From assembly GCF_022179325.1 (NCBI RefSeq), contig NZ_BPQQ01000061.1, positions 1 to 32,703 on the forward strand: a DNA stretch of 32,703 nucleotides, read 5' to 3'. The notes beneath the pieces are model-generated. The model was not told where the DNA came from. It saw nothing but the letters and a program-made list of their open reading frames with translations, and made no database searches. The translations under genes were made by a program, and so were the position numbers. This DNA comes from Methylobacterium isbiliense. Lineage in GTDB: Bacteria > Pseudomonadota > Alphaproteobacteria > Rhizobiales > Beijerinckiaceae. The first letter of the stretch is position 1; every line of letters begins with the position of its first letter. Positions 15,964 through 24,014 of this stretch are shown here, in pieces.

Positions 15964-16584
15964 GTGCTGATCGGCTACATGCGCGTGTCGAAGGCGGACG
16001 GCTCCCAAGTCACCGACCTGCAGCGCGACGCGCTCGCTCAGGCCGGGATCGAGGGGGAGCGCCTTTATGAGGATCACGCCTCGGGCAAGCGCGACGACCG
16101 GCCCGGGCTCGACGCCTGCCTCAAGGCGCTGCGCGAGGGCGACACCCTGGTGATCTATAAGCTCGACCGCCTCGGCCGCGACCTGCGCCACCTCGTCAAC
16201 ACCGTCCACGAGCTCACGGCGCGCGGCATCGGGCTGAAGGTCCTGGCGGGGCAGGGCGCAAACATCGACACCACCACCGCCAATGGGCGGCTCGTGTTCG
16301 GCATCTTCGCGGCGCTGGCCGAGTTTGAGCGCGAGCTGATCGTCGAGCGCACGAAGGCGGGGCTGGCCTCGGCACGGGCGAGGGGGCGAAAGGGCGGTCG
16401 CAAGCCGAAGATGACCCCTGCCAAGCTGCGTCTGGCCCAGGCAGCTATGGGCCAGCCGGAGACGAAGGTCAGCGCGCTCTGCGTCGAACTCGGCGTGACC
16501 CGGCAGACGCTCTACCGCCACGTCGACGCCAAGGGGCAGCTTCGGCCAGACGGGATCAAGCTTCTCGGACGCCAGCCGTCCTGA
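15964..16584 (+). CDS. Serine recombinase (resolvase/invertase family)
   Basis: The protein is 206 residues from the GTG at 15964, preceded by AGGAGA. The catalytic Ser is S9 in LIGYMRVSKADGSQ. Conserved family blocks are YEDHASGKRDDRPGLDACLK, the DRLGRDLRHLV arginine motif and LVFGIFAALAEFERELIVER. The C-terminal helix-turn-helix follows GRKGGRKPKM (SALCVELGVTRQTLYRHV). The family includes Tn3-type resolvases and Hin/Gin invertases; which reaction applies cannot be told from the protein. It starts 10 bases after vapC. An in-frame extension upstream lies inside vapC and was rejected. Confidence 0.9.
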   Translation: MLIGYMRVSKADGSQVTDLQRDALAQAGIEGERLYEDHASGKRDDRPGLDACLKALREGDTLVIYKLDRLGRDLRHLVNTVHELTARGIGLKVLAGQGANIDTTTANGRLVFGIFAALAEFERELIVERTKAGLASARARGRKGGRKPKMTPAKLRLAQAAMGQPETKVSALCVELGVTRQTLYRHVDAKGQLRPDGIKLLGRQPS

Positions 16585-16649
16585 GCGGCCTCGGTCGCCG
16601 TATATGACGCGGCCGACAACGCTCATAATTTGTGAGTTTTGAGCGCTCC

Positions 16650-16952
16650 CTAAAACGGAATGTCGTCATCCAGGTAGCTCATGCTGTTATCGGCCGGCTT
16701 CGGCGGCGGTAGCGGGTTGCGCTCCAAGTGCTTCGAAATCAGAAAATTGTGCAAGGTCGCCGCGAGCTGCAAAGCAAGCTCACCATAGACGGCAGGAACC
16801 TCCACAATGTCAGCGCCTTGTCCATGACCCGTAAGCTTGTTGCGCAGAAATGGCAGGGTTTTTAGCACCTGGTCAGCAAATCCAGCACGCATCGTGCGCC
16901 TGAACGACGTCGATCCGCAAGCTTGGCTGGCCGACGTCTTGGCGCGGATCAA
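16650..16952 (-). pseudogene. Abortive-infection-like protein, C-terminal fragment
   Basis: Only the C-terminal part, from about 16888 down to 16650, is meaningful: FADQVLKTLPFLRNKLTGHG, then a helix and a LAATLHNFLISKHLERNPLP segment. The pattern resembles the C-terminal domain of Abi-type phage-exclusion proteins (Abi_C). The first ~22 residues of the open frame are antisense to the IS66 tail, so the N-terminal part was lost at the IS66 junction near 16890. Probably dead. Family call is by pattern recognition. Confidence 0.5.
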
Positions 16953-17043
16953 CGACCACCCCTCACGCGCCCTCGGCGATCTCCTGCCTTGGATCTGGAA
17001 GGCCCGCGGTCCCGCGATGGCCAGCTCGGCTCAGGTCGCCTGA
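16891..17043 (+). pseudogene. IS66-family transposase, C-terminal tail
   Basis: The frame reads IVRLNDVDPQAWLADVLARI, then NDHPSRALGDLLPWIW, and ends at 17043. This is the standard end of the IS66 TnpC transposase. The rest of the transposase is missing, and the sequence upstream of 16890 belongs to the Abi-like fragment on the other strand. It marks the scar of an IS66 insertion or deletion. Confidence 0.8.
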
Positions 17044-17239
17044 GCGCCGGATCCAGTGACCAAGTCGCGCGCGTGAACAAGGCGTGAAACAACGCCCGGG
17101 ATCGGCGAAGCCCTTCATCCGTGAGCACCACGGACTTGGCTCGTCCGACCGGGTCTGCGATCAGCCCGTTGCGGTGCAGCCGATCAGGGACCTGCCAGTC
17201 GAACCCCTTCCAGGCCCGGCGCTCATCGTCCCGCCTCAA
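16949..17239 (-). pseudogene. DUF6429-like protein fragment
   Basis: The first ~60 residues (RRAWKGFDWQVPDRLHRNGL, then GRAKSVVLTDEGLRRSRALF) match the DUF6429 family, which is often found next to IS66-type elements. The family N-terminus is missing: the open frame begins with a TTG at 17239, exactly where another fragment starts on the opposite strand. The C-terminal ~35 residues are antisense to the IS66 tail and look non-native. Likely a remnant of the same element. Confidence 0.55.
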
Positions 17240-17346
17240 TCGTTCACCGGCATCCGCACCTGAAGGTTTTCGGCTACTTCGCGTCCGACACCGGCACCTA
17301 CATCGTCGATCCGCACTCGCGGAAGGTGGTCACCTCCATCGACTGA
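17239..17346 (+). pseudogene. C-terminal fragment, DUF1236-like
   Basis: The short frame IVHRHPHLKVFGYFASDTGT, then YIVDPHSRKVV and a TGA, resembles the C-terminus of small exported proteins of the DUF1236 type common in Hyphomicrobiales. There is no start. It abuts the DUF6429-like fragment. Family assignment is tentative. Confidence 0.3.
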
Positions 17347-17515
17347 TGGCTCCCACACCCTTGATGCCGCGCAAGGACTTGTGGCCTTCACCGGCGATGA
17401 CGAGTATGCATGCCTGCAAATTGCAGTAATAACTCCGGGTTCGGCGTTGACAAGCTTGCCATGTCGCGCCTATGGGAGCGTCGATGGGGCATATATTTAC
17501 AAACTGAGGTCGAAC

Positions 17516-17932
17516 GTGAACAGTGAAGAGCAGATTTCCGACAATCGGATTGCTTTGACCGCCGACATCGTGGCGGCTTACGTCTCTCACAATCATACCT
17601 CGGTGGGAGATCTACCAGCGCTGATTCAGAGCGTCCATGCCCAGCTTGGCAAGCTCGGCCAAGCAGTCGAGCCGGAAGCGGAGCGGCCTGTCCCGCCGCT
17701 GCCGATCAAGAAGACCGTGACCCCGGACGCGATCATCAGCCTGGAGGACGGCAAGCCCTACAAGTCGCTCAAGCGCCACCTCTCGACGCGCGGCCTCACC
17801 CCCGAGGAATACCGACGCAAGTGGGGCCTGCCGCCCGACTATCCGATGGTGGCGGCCAACTACGCCGCCCAGCGCTCCGAACTCGCCAAGAGCATCGGTC
17901 TCGGCCGCAGCGGTCAGAAGCGCGCAGCGTAG
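17516..17932 (+). CDS. MucR/Ros-family transcriptional regulator
   Basis: The protein is 138 residues from the GTG at 17516, the normal MucR length; the frame also extends upstream to 17381 with poor composition. MucR features are the N-terminal oligomerisation helix (LTADIVAAYVSHNHTSVGDL, then PALIQSVHAQL), the DNA-binding block SLEDGKPYKSLKRHLSTRGL, and the diagnostic LTPEEYRRKWGLPPDYPMVA. MucR/Ros proteins are H-NS-like silencers of horizontally acquired, surface and virulence genes. Of the four zinc-ligand positions of Ros (two Cys, two His) only H88 remains; the others are S75, D78 and a non-His residue. Zinc-free homologues are known, so it may still function. Confidence 0.85.
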   Translation: MNSEEQISDNRIALTADIVAAYVSHNHTSVGDLPALIQSVHAQLGKLGQAVEPEAERPVPPLPIKKTVTPDAIISLEDGKPYKSLKRHLSTRGLTPEEYRRKWGLPPDYPMVAANYAAQRSELAKSIGLGRSGQKRAA

Positions 17933-18271
17933 CTCCGACGCACGCGGTGGCCGGATCAGGGACCTGTCGGTTCGGCCGCTGCAGGCACGTCACCCTACCC
18001 AGTACGCCTCAGCGCATTAGCAAACTGGTTTCCGAGTATGTCGTGGGTCGATATTGCAACGAGCCAGGCGCGTCGTAGAGGACACCAAGCACGCCTCGGC
18101 CGCCAGCCCTCTTCGATCGAGTGAGACACAAGCCTGACAGATCAAGGTGACGGTCTGGCAATGCGCGGATCTGCGATATGTTTCGGTGTCTGTCGCATGC
18201 AATGACAGAAGAACGCCCGGCAGGGGCTCAGAACCCGACCGGGCGTCTATTGCTGAGGTTCCAGTTTCATC
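17933..18271. other. Intergenic after the MucR-like gene
   Basis: No gene is supported. The region contains the hairpin at 18213-18246 that may terminate the MFS remnant on the minus strand. Small open frames here have no recognisable content. Confidence 0.4.
18206..18246 (-). terminator. Hairpin downstream of the MFS remnant
   Basis: An 8-bp stem, ACGCCCGG at 18213-18220 and CCGGGCGT at 18239-18246, encloses an 18-base loop. On the minus strand it is followed by a T-rich stretch (TTCTTCT), consistent with an intrinsic terminator for minus-strand transcription. Confidence 0.4.
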
Positions 18272-18706
18272 TCACCTTACTGTTGAGCTTGCCAGCTGTC
18301 CCGGGACATAATCGCGCTCGTCGGGCAGGATGTCAGGGATGGTTGCTTGGAAGGTGGGTGTGAAGGCCGCAGAGGCCGACTGTAGGACAGCGATGAGGAC
18401 GTAGACCTGCCAGACCTGATCGACGAAGGGCAGTGCCAGGGCGACCCCGGCCCGTACCAGATCGGTCGCGACCAGGAAGGCACGGCGCGGCAGCCGACCG
18501 ACGAAGGCTTGCGCGACCGGCGCGACGAGCACGTAGGCCACCATCTTGATGGCAAGAGCGGTGCCAAGGACGGCGCCGGCATTTGCGCCAGCCAGCCGGT
18601 AGGCGAGCAGCCCGAGCGCAACGGTGAGCAGACCTGTGCCGACGAGGGCGACAACCTGCGCAGCGAACAGGTGCTTGTAGGTGCGGTTGGCGAGGATGCT
18701 CAGCAT
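18272..18706 (-). pseudogene. MFS transporter, N-terminal fragment
   Basis: The first ~135 residues are a typical EntS-like major facilitator N-terminus. TM1 is in the LFAAQVVALVGTGLLTVALG region, followed by AGAVLGTALAIKMVAYVLVA, the A-loop RLPRRAFLVATDLVRAG, and a helix ending TFQATIPDILPDERDY. Homology ends near 18305 and the frame stops at 18272, leaving four or so membrane helices out of twelve. A truncated, presumably non-functional exporter. Confidence 0.75.
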
Positions 18707-18782
18707 TGTAGAGCCGCCTTGCTCTTCAGCCCCTCCGGCACATCAAGGCAAGTGAATGATCACAGTGACTATACACCCACGA

Positions 18783-18813
18783 ATATGAAGAGGGGACCCT
18801 CACAGGTCCCCTC
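18783..18813 (-). terminator. Terminator of the 78-residue His-rich gene
   Basis: A perfect 9-bp stem (GAGGGGACC at 18790-18798, GGTCCCCTC at 18805-18813) with a 6-base loop lies 5 bases past the stop of the 18819 gene. On the minus strand it is followed by TTCATATT. Confidence 0.65.
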
Positions 18814-18818
18814 ATCGT

Positions 18819-19055
18819 TCAGTGGTGATGCCGCCGGTGATGATGGTGTCGCATGTGATGATGGTGATGGTGATGGTGATGGCGGCGCATGTGGTGATGA
18901 TGCCCCCGCATGTGGCCGTGACGGTGCTGCACCGTCGTCACCATGTCCGAGGCCTCAACGGCAGCCGGCAGGGCCGGTGCCGCTGCAGCCGGGGTCACCA
19001 GCGTCGCAGTGCCGAGCGCAGCCATGACGGTCAGCGCGAAGATGGGTGTCCTCAT
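18819..19055 (-). CDS. Exported histidine-rich protein (78 aa)
   Basis: A clear signal peptide (MRTPIFALTVMAALGTATLV, cleavage likely after the TPAAAAP region) is followed by a short linker with EASDMVTTVQHRHGHMRG. The C-terminal 30 residues are almost pure His with Arg and Met. Such peptides bind Ni, Cu or Zn in the periplasm. It is one of three exported His-rich proteins flanking the copper genes. The CAC/CAT repeat could also arise by slippage, but the signal peptide, upstream GGAAC-type region and downstream terminator support a real gene. Metal specificity is unknown. Confidence 0.75.
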   Translation of the reverse strand: MRTPIFALTVMAALGTATLVTPAAAAPALPAAVEASDMVTTVQHRHGHMRGHHHHMRRHHHHHHHHHMRHHHHRRHHH

Positions 19056-19169
19056 GGGGGTTCCTTCTGAACAAGCCGCAGGAACGGTCGGACGACCCCC
19101 ACGGCGGCCTGGAACGGCCCAGCTTGGTGGATGGTTCCGCCTGCTGCCTAGCGGATGCAGCGGTAGGGC

Positions 19170-19418
19170 TTATTCGTCGTCGTCGTGGTGGTGGAAGTCG
19201 CCATGGTGATGATGACGCTCGACCCGGACGCTGCCGGTATGGTCGAGGTCGTCGTGATGATGATGGCGCTCAATCACGCGGTGCTCGTGATGGTGATGAT
19301 GACCGTCTCCATGCACACGCACGCCACCCGGACCAACGTTGATGTGCTGGGCCATGGCTGCGGCCGGCGTGAACAGCAGCGCCGCAGCAAAACCAGTGAG
19401 GACGAGCTTCTTCGCCAT
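19170..19418 (-). CDS. Exported histidine/aspartate-rich protein (82 aa)
   Basis: The signal peptide MAKKLVLTGFAAALLFTPAA (cleavage after AMA) precedes a mature part beginning QHINVGPGGVRVHGDGHHHH. Three or four HHHH clusters alternate with short charged spacers (HRVIER, DDLDHTGSVRVER, GDF), ending HHHDDDE. It should bind divalent metal or copper in the periplasm. It is distinct in sequence from the other two His-rich proteins and sits 114 bases upstream of the 18819 gene on the same strand. Small exported GPGGVRV-type proteins are common in Hyphomicrobiales. Confidence 0.75.
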   Translation of the reverse strand: MAKKLVLTGFAAALLFTPAAAMAQHINVGPGGVRVHGDGHHHHHEHRVIERHHHHDDLDHTGSVRVERHHHHGDFHHHDDDE

Positions 19419-19623
19419 GTTTGTCTCCAGTCTCGTTCGGCATGACGCCTGTTGGGGCTGAAAACGCCGCAGGGATTAAATGGTTCGCCTGAAACGTGCT
19501 GCCTTTTCGGGCCGGACCAGACTGGATTGTCCGGGCAGACGCAAGCGATGAACGCAGTATGAACAGCTCGCTCACCAGCCGTGGACTTGGCGGGCCTTGT
19601 CAGGGGTTGCGCTCCGGCATGGG
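19419..19623. other. Intergenic promoter region
   Basis: About 200 bases upstream of the 19170 gene; no repeat or defined promoter was picked out by eye. Confidence 0.3.
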
Positions 19624-19980
19624 TTACGTCGGTGGTGCGCGCAGGGTGCGGTAGAGCGCGTGCACCGCGTCCATGAAGTCCCGCTCGGGATGCGCCTGGC
19701 AGTAGCTGCGCAGGAACTCGGCCTGCCGCGGCAGCGGGAACCCGGGCGGCGTGAGGTCGAGCCCCTCATCGACACCGGGCGGCGAGCGGATCAGCGCGCC
19801 ACTCATGAACCCCTGCGTCCACGCCAGAAAATCCCGCTCCGCCGTGGGTGTGCGGGCGACCTCGGCGCTGAACTGCGCACAGGGCACGGCGCCCACGCCA
19901 ACGATTTTATCGGTCTGGCCGGCGGCGCTGAACGCGCAGCCTGCGCCCAGAACAATGGCGAGTCCGATCGGCCGGATCAT
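19624..19980 (-). CDS. Exported hypothetical protein, Rap1a/Tai-like
   Basis: The protein is 118 residues with a signal peptide (MIRPIGLAIVLGAGCAFSAA). The mature part starts with VGVGAVPCAQFSAEVARTPT, then RDFLAWTQGFMSGALIRSPP, and later FLRSYCQAHPERDFMDAVHA. The paired cysteines and the W-x-x-G-F/Y-M-S-G motif resemble the Rap1a/Tai-type or HdeA-like helical periplasmic family seen near RND efflux genes. Its start overlaps the upstream stop as ATGA, so it is coupled to 19977-20243. Precise function is unknown. Confidence 0.7.
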   Translation of the reverse strand: MIRPIGLAIVLGAGCAFSAAGQTDKIVGVGAVPCAQFSAEVARTPTAERDFLAWTQGFMSGALIRSPPGVDEGLDLTPPGFPLPRQAEFLRSYCQAHPERDFMDAVHALYRTLRAPPT

Positions 19981-20243
19981 GAGGTCTCGTCGTCCGCGCT
20001 GTGATGGTCCGGATCGTCGGGCAGGCAGATGCGGCCAGTGCAGACCACCAACACCCGGTCAGGGGATTGGCAGAGGCAGGTCTGACCGTAGATGGACCGC
20101 GCGCCGTCGCGCAGGACCAAGCTGGTGTTACGTGCAATGCAGCCAGCCTGCTGTAGGGCGCGCTTCAGCGGGCGGTGGTCGGCCTGCGTCGGACCGACGG
20201 CGAGCATGGCCCCTACGGTGAGGGGGGTAAGGCGGAGCATCAT
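19977..20243 (-). CDS. Exported Cys-rich hypothetical protein
   Basis: The protein is 88 residues from the ATG at 20243. A signal peptide-like N-terminus (MMLRLTPLTVGAMLAVGPTQ) precedes a mature part with five cysteines, including QTCLCQSPDRVLVVCTGRIC. It starts 11 bases after the stop of an RND pump remnant and overlaps the next gene's start by ATGA. The two small proteins were thus probably accessory genes of that pump's operon. No family is recognised. Confidence 0.65.
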   Translation of the reverse strand: MMLRLTPLTVGAMLAVGPTQADHRPLKRALQQAGCIARNTSLVLRDGARSIYGQTCLCQSPDRVLVVCTGRICLPDDPDHHSADDETS

Positions 20244-20254
20244 GATGGCCCCTC

Positions 20255-20698
<444 letters not shown>

Positions 20699-20997
20699 GC
20701 ACCTACCTTGCAGCCCCATCGTGTTCGGGGGTTTACCCAAGCTGGGGGCAAAGAGGCACAGGCGCAAGCCGTCGTTCAGCAAATACTCATCCAGCGAGTC
20801 TCAGAGTGCGTTCTATCACATCGGTGGAGTGGCTTCTCAAGTCATCGTGAGAGCACCTCCAGGTCGTGCCTAGCAACGGCGATGAGCCAATACGTCGCCC
20901 AGCTTCGGGCGCAGGAACCTGCGGGTCCTGTAAGCCGGCTCACGCCGGTAATGACCTGTCACGCTTGAGGAACCTGCACCGGGTTCAGGAGACTGTC
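20699..20997. other. Intergenic before the His/Trp-rich gene
   Basis: No gene is supported. AGGAACCTGC occurs twice (about 20910 and 20968), and inverted repeats surround the region just before the 20998 gene; these could be regulatory. Confidence 0.35.
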
Positions 20998-21303
20998 ATG
21001 CTGAAGCGCACCCTTCCGTTCTTGTCCGCCCTCGCCCTCGCCGCCGCGGTGTCCGCCGGCGCCGCCCAGGCCATGCCGCTCGGGGCTTCCGTCGGCCTTG
21101 CCGCCCAAGGCGCACCTGAGACCGTGCAGCAGGTGCAGTGGTGGGGACATCGTCACCATCATCATGGCTGGGGTCATCACCACCACCATCGTGGCTGGGG
21201 CCACCATCACTGGGGGCACCACCATCATTATTACCGGCCGAGCTACTACGGCTGGGGCCACCACCACCATCACCACCGCCGGCATCACCACTGGGGCTAC
21301 TGA
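20998..21303 (+). CDS. Exported His/Trp/Gly-rich protein (101 aa)
   Basis: AGGAG lies 8 bases before the ATG at 20998. The signal peptide MLKRTLPFLSALALAAAVSA (cleavage after AQA) is followed by a short spacer (VGLAAQGAPETVQQVQWWG). The rest is a repeat of WGHHHH / RGWGHHH / YYGWGHHHHHH type ending HHHWGY. This is a third exported His-rich protein near the copper genes, with Trp and Tyr between the His clusters. Likely a periplasmic metal-binding peptide; metal not determined. A hairpin begins at its stop codon. Confidence 0.8.
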   Translation: MLKRTLPFLSALALAAAVSAGAAQAMPLGASVGLAAQGAPETVQQVQWWGHRHHHHGWGHHHHHRGWGHHHWGHHHHYYRPSYYGWGHHHHHHRRHHHWGY

Positions 21304-21321
21304 GCCGATCCGGGCGGCTCA
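21301..21321 (+). terminator. Hairpin at the end of the His/Trp-rich gene
   Basis: TGAGCCG (21301-21307, including the TGA stop) pairs with CGGCTCA (21315-21321) around a 7-base loop. Position suggests a terminator; there is no U-tract. Confidence 0.4.
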
Positions 21322-21656
21322 TGAGATTGCGGCTGCGCCGGCCCTGCTGGCGCAGCGCTCCGAGCGCACGATGTCCTGGTTGCGGGCTGGCGAAATGGCC
21401 TCCTCGGCTATCGCAACCCTGGCCGGCACGTCGGGATTGATCCAACTCGAGACGACCCAGTCATCGCACCTTCAGCCGCCTTGCCCGGTTTGATGGGATG
21501 GCCGGAGCAATGGTAAGAGGCCGGACAGGAGACCTGCTGGTGAGAGCTTCGCTGACCCTGCTGCGCCGTATCGGCACCGGCTTTATGGACCCAACGCTGC
21601 CTTGCGTGCTCTCACCCCCGAAACCATATCCAGCGACACGGGTTGTGCCCAAAGCG
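21322..21656. other. Intergenic before the RND operon
   Basis: No gene is supported in this stretch. Short open frames on the plus strand (for example 21498-21683) have no recognisable content. It should contain the promoter of the RND operon near its end. Confidence 0.4.
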
Positions 21657-21674
21657 TGCAGAATTGTTTCTGCA
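21657..21674 (+). promoter_or_regulatory. 18-bp inverted repeat before the RND operon
   Basis: TGCAGAA-TTGT-TTCTGCA, a perfect 7-bp inverted repeat with a 4-base centre, lies 27 bases before the first ATG of the operon at 21702. It is a good candidate operator. Its sequence does not match the CueR box at 30949-30969, so a different regulator would be involved. Confidence 0.5.
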
Positions 21675-21701
21675 GGTGGATGAATGTGGTAGCCTAAGCG
21701 T

Positions 21702-22160
21702 ATGAGCCTGCCTCGGCCTCTCGCGCGTCTGATGGCCGTGGTGATCGTGATGATCGCCGCGGTGTTTGGCGCGTCGGTGGCCCAGGCGCACGAGGGCCAT
21801 GCCCATTACCACAGTGCGCCAGCCGCGGCCGTCCAGCATACGGCGTCGGCCCCGGTCGCAGTCTCTGCCAAGGCCGTGCAGGCCGTCGCCCGCACCATGA
21901 CCCAGGCCGTGGTGGCGACACCCGCCGACCGGTTGCTGAGCGCTGCGTCGCCGCGCGCCCAGGTGCCGGGACAGCGTCCCTGCAACGGCGTCTGTTGCTC
22001 GATGGGCGGGGCCTGCTGTGTGCCCGGGGCGATGCTGCCAGCCGCTGCTGCAGTCCTCCCACTACAGACGGTTGCCACCCGTCTAATCGCGACCGCTGAG
22101 CCGTTCCTGGCTGGCGTCGCCCGCGAAGCTCTGCCCAAACCTCCCAGATCGCTCGCCTGA
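21702..22160 (+). CDS. Exported/membrane Cys-His protein of the metal operon
   Basis: The protein is 152 residues. A signal peptide or membrane helix (LARLMAVVIVMIAAVFGASV) is followed by AQAHEGHAHYHSAPAAAVQH, an Ala/Val-rich helix, and a cysteine cluster CNGVCCSMGGACC near residue 95. A hydrophobic stretch (AMLPAAAAVLPLQTV) ends the domain. Short proteins with this Cys cluster commonly precede CusB/CzcB genes in Hyphomicrobiales and presumably bind Cu(I) or another soft metal; that is inference. It is the first gene of the operon, with 85 bases to the adaptor gene. Confidence 0.7.
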   Translation: MSLPRPLARLMAVVIVMIAAVFGASVAQAHEGHAHYHSAPAAAVQHTASAPVAVSAKAVQAVARTMTQAVVATPADRLLSAASPRAQVPGQRPCNGVCCSMGGACCVPGAMLPAAAAVLPLQTVATRLIATAEPFLAGVAREALPKPPRSLA

Positions 22161-22209
22161 AACCCGCGTCCTCACGCTTGGGGCGGTGCTGACGCGCCGC
22201 TGCGCGTGC

Positions 22210-22227
22210 GTGGACGCTTGCGTCCAC
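22210..22227 (+). promoter_or_regulatory. Hairpin before the RND adaptor gene
   Basis: GTGGACGC-TT-GCGTCCAC forms a perfect 8-bp stem just 18 bases before the adaptor ATG at 22246. It could be a processing site, an mRNA-stability structure or an attenuator between the first and second operon genes. Confidence 0.4.
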
Positions 22228-22245
22228 CGGCGAAAGATCTGACCC

Positions 22246-23994
22246 ATGTTCTCCCACATAACGGCCGTGCTGCGTGCGCTGGCCGTGACGCTGGCCCTCT
22301 TGGCAGGCCCTGCATACGCCCACGAGGGGCACGACCACGGCGCGCCCCCACCGCCGGTTTCCAAAACCATTGCGCCGCGCGGTGAAGCCGCGTCGGCAGC
22401 GTTCGAGCTGGTCGCTGTGCCTAAAGACGGCACGCTGATCCTCTATCTCGACCGCTTCGAAACCGACGAGCCGGTGCATGGCGCCACACTGACCATCGAG
22501 ACCCCCACCGGGTCGGCCAACGCCACGGCCGCGACCGACGGCAGCTACCAGCTGCCGGCGCCCTGGCTCAGCAAGCCCGGTCAGTACGACCTGATGGTCA
22601 CGGTCTCCGTCGGCAGCGATGCCGACGTGCTGCCGCTGACCCTCACCATTCCCGACTTGGCCGCCAGCAACGCCCCGGTGCAGGTGGGCACGGCGCAGAC
22701 CATCAGCGCGACGCTCAGCCAAGCCGTGCCGGTGGTCACGCAAGGCATCAGGGAGCGTTTGGCTCGGCAGGATCCGGTGCTGCTCACCGTCTCCGCCGGC
22801 AGCTTTCTGCTCGGCATTCTGGTGGTGCTGGTGGCACGCGGTCGTCGGCGCGTGCCAGTGATTGCTGTGCTTGTCGTGACCGCCACCGTGCTGCTGAGCG
22901 CCAGCGCCTTCGCCCACGGTGACGAGGACCATGGCCGCCCCGAAAGCAAGGCCGCGCTGATCCCGCCCAACTCCCCCGGTGCCACGGCAACGACCGACTT
23001 GGCGCAACGTCTGCCGGACGGCAGCGTGTTCGTGCCCAAGCCGACCCAGCGGCTCCTCGAGCTGCGCACGGTGATGACTGCCGCTGGCAGCTACCGCCGC
23101 ACCATCGGTCTGCCAGGCCGGATCATCGCCAACCCCAATGCCAGCGGCGTGGTCCAGTCTTCGGTTGGAGGGCGTCTGTCGCCGCCGCCATCGGGCATCT
23201 TCCCGCGGCTCGGCACCCCCGTGAAGAAGAGCGACGTGCTCGCCTACGTGACTCCGCCGGTGCAACGGGTCGACGTCTCTGACATGCGCCAGCGCCAGGG
23301 CGAGCTCGATCAGCAGATCGCCATCGTCCAGCGCCGGGTCGAGCGCTACCAGAAGCTCACCGTCAGCGGCGCCGTCGCCCAGGTGCAGCTCGAAGAGGCC
23401 CTGGACGAGCTGAGGGGATTGCGCGACCGCCGGAGCGCACTGGACAAGCTCCGCGCCGAACCGGAGGCGCTGGTCGCGCCGGTCAGCGGTGTGATCGCCG
23501 AGGCTTCGGCCGTGGCCGGCCAGATGGCCAACCCAGGCCAGATGGTCTTCCAGATCGTCGATCCGAAAAGCCTCTGGGTCGAGGCGTTGAGCTTCGATGC
23601 CCTCGGCAGCGCCGAGAACGCCACGGCACGCCTGGCAGACGGCCGCACGTTGCAGCTGACCTACCAGGGCGCAGGCCTCGCCGACCGCAACCAGGCTATC
23701 CCGGTCCAGTTCGCGATTGCGGGTGACACCAGCGGCCTGCGGGTCGGCCAGTTCGTCACCGTGCTCGCTGGCACCGACACCGAGCTGCAAGGCCTTGCGC
23801 TGCCGCGAGCCGCCGTGGTCCGCACCGGCAACGGTCAGGACGTCGTCTACGAGCACACCACCGCTGAGCGCTTTGAAGCCCGTCAGGTCCGCGTCGAGCC
23901 GTTGGACGGCAATCGCGTGCTGATCGCCGCTGGCGTTGGTGCGGGCAAGCGCGTGGTCACCCAGGGCGCCGAGCTCCTGGACCAAGTGCGCTGA
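22246..23994 (+). CDS. CusB/CzcB-type RND periplasmic adaptor with extra N-terminal domain
   Basis: The protein is 582 residues; typical adaptors are about 400. Residues 1-26 are a signal peptide ending YAHEGHDHG. Residues ~45-145 form a beta-sandwich-like domain ([20 protein letters not shown], then a [20 protein letters not shown] segment). Residues ~180-225 are two hydrophobic helices ([20 protein letters not shown], and [20 protein letters not shown]) followed by a second GDEDHG. The adaptor proper follows: barrel-sandwich halves around [20 protein letters not shown] and [20 protein letters not shown], with a hairpin ([20 protein letters not shown]) between. It links the inner-membrane pump to an outer-membrane channel. 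The pump gene starts 20 bases downstream. Confidence 0.9.
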   Translation: MFSHITAVLRALAVTLALLAGPAYAHEGHDHGAPPPPVSKTIAPRGEAASAAFELVAVPKDGTLILYLDRFETDEPVHGATLTIETPTGSANATAATDGSYQLPAPWLSKPGQYDLMVTVSVGSDADVLPLTLTIPDLAASNAPVQVGTAQTISATLSQAVPVVTQGIRERLARQDPVLLTVSAGSFLLGILVVLVARGRRRVPVIAVLVVTATVLLSASAFAHGDEDHGRPESKAALIPPNSPGATATTDLAQRLPDGSVFVPKPTQRLLELRTVMTAAGSYRRTIGLPGRIIANPNASGVVQSSVGGRLSPPPSGIFPRLGTPVKKSDVLAYVTPPVQRVDVSDMRQRQGELDQQIAIVQRRVERYQKLTVSGAVAQVQLEEALDELRGLRDRRSALDKLRAEPEALVAPVSGVIAEASAVAGQMANPGQMVFQIVDPKSLWVEALSFDALGSAENATARLADGRTLQLTYQGAGLADRNQAIPVQFAIAGDTSGLRVGQFVTVLAGTDTELQGLALPRAAVVRTGNGQDVVYEHTTAERFEARQVRVEPLDGNRVLIAAGVGAGKRVVTQGAELLDQVR

Positions 23995-24014
23995 GGCGAA
24001 GCGAGGAGAAATCC

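Noticed and set aside
18819-19418. CAT/CAC-rich tracts that could be read as microsatellites or a CRISPR-like array
   Set aside because: They encode the His clusters of two signal-peptide proteins; there are no regular repeats with unique spacers.
21694-23985. A 763-codon open frame on the minus strand antisense to the RND adaptor gene
   Set aside because: It is a shadow of a high-GC gene: Gly/Arg/His/Gln-rich, no domain, and the plus-strand adaptor is unmistakable.
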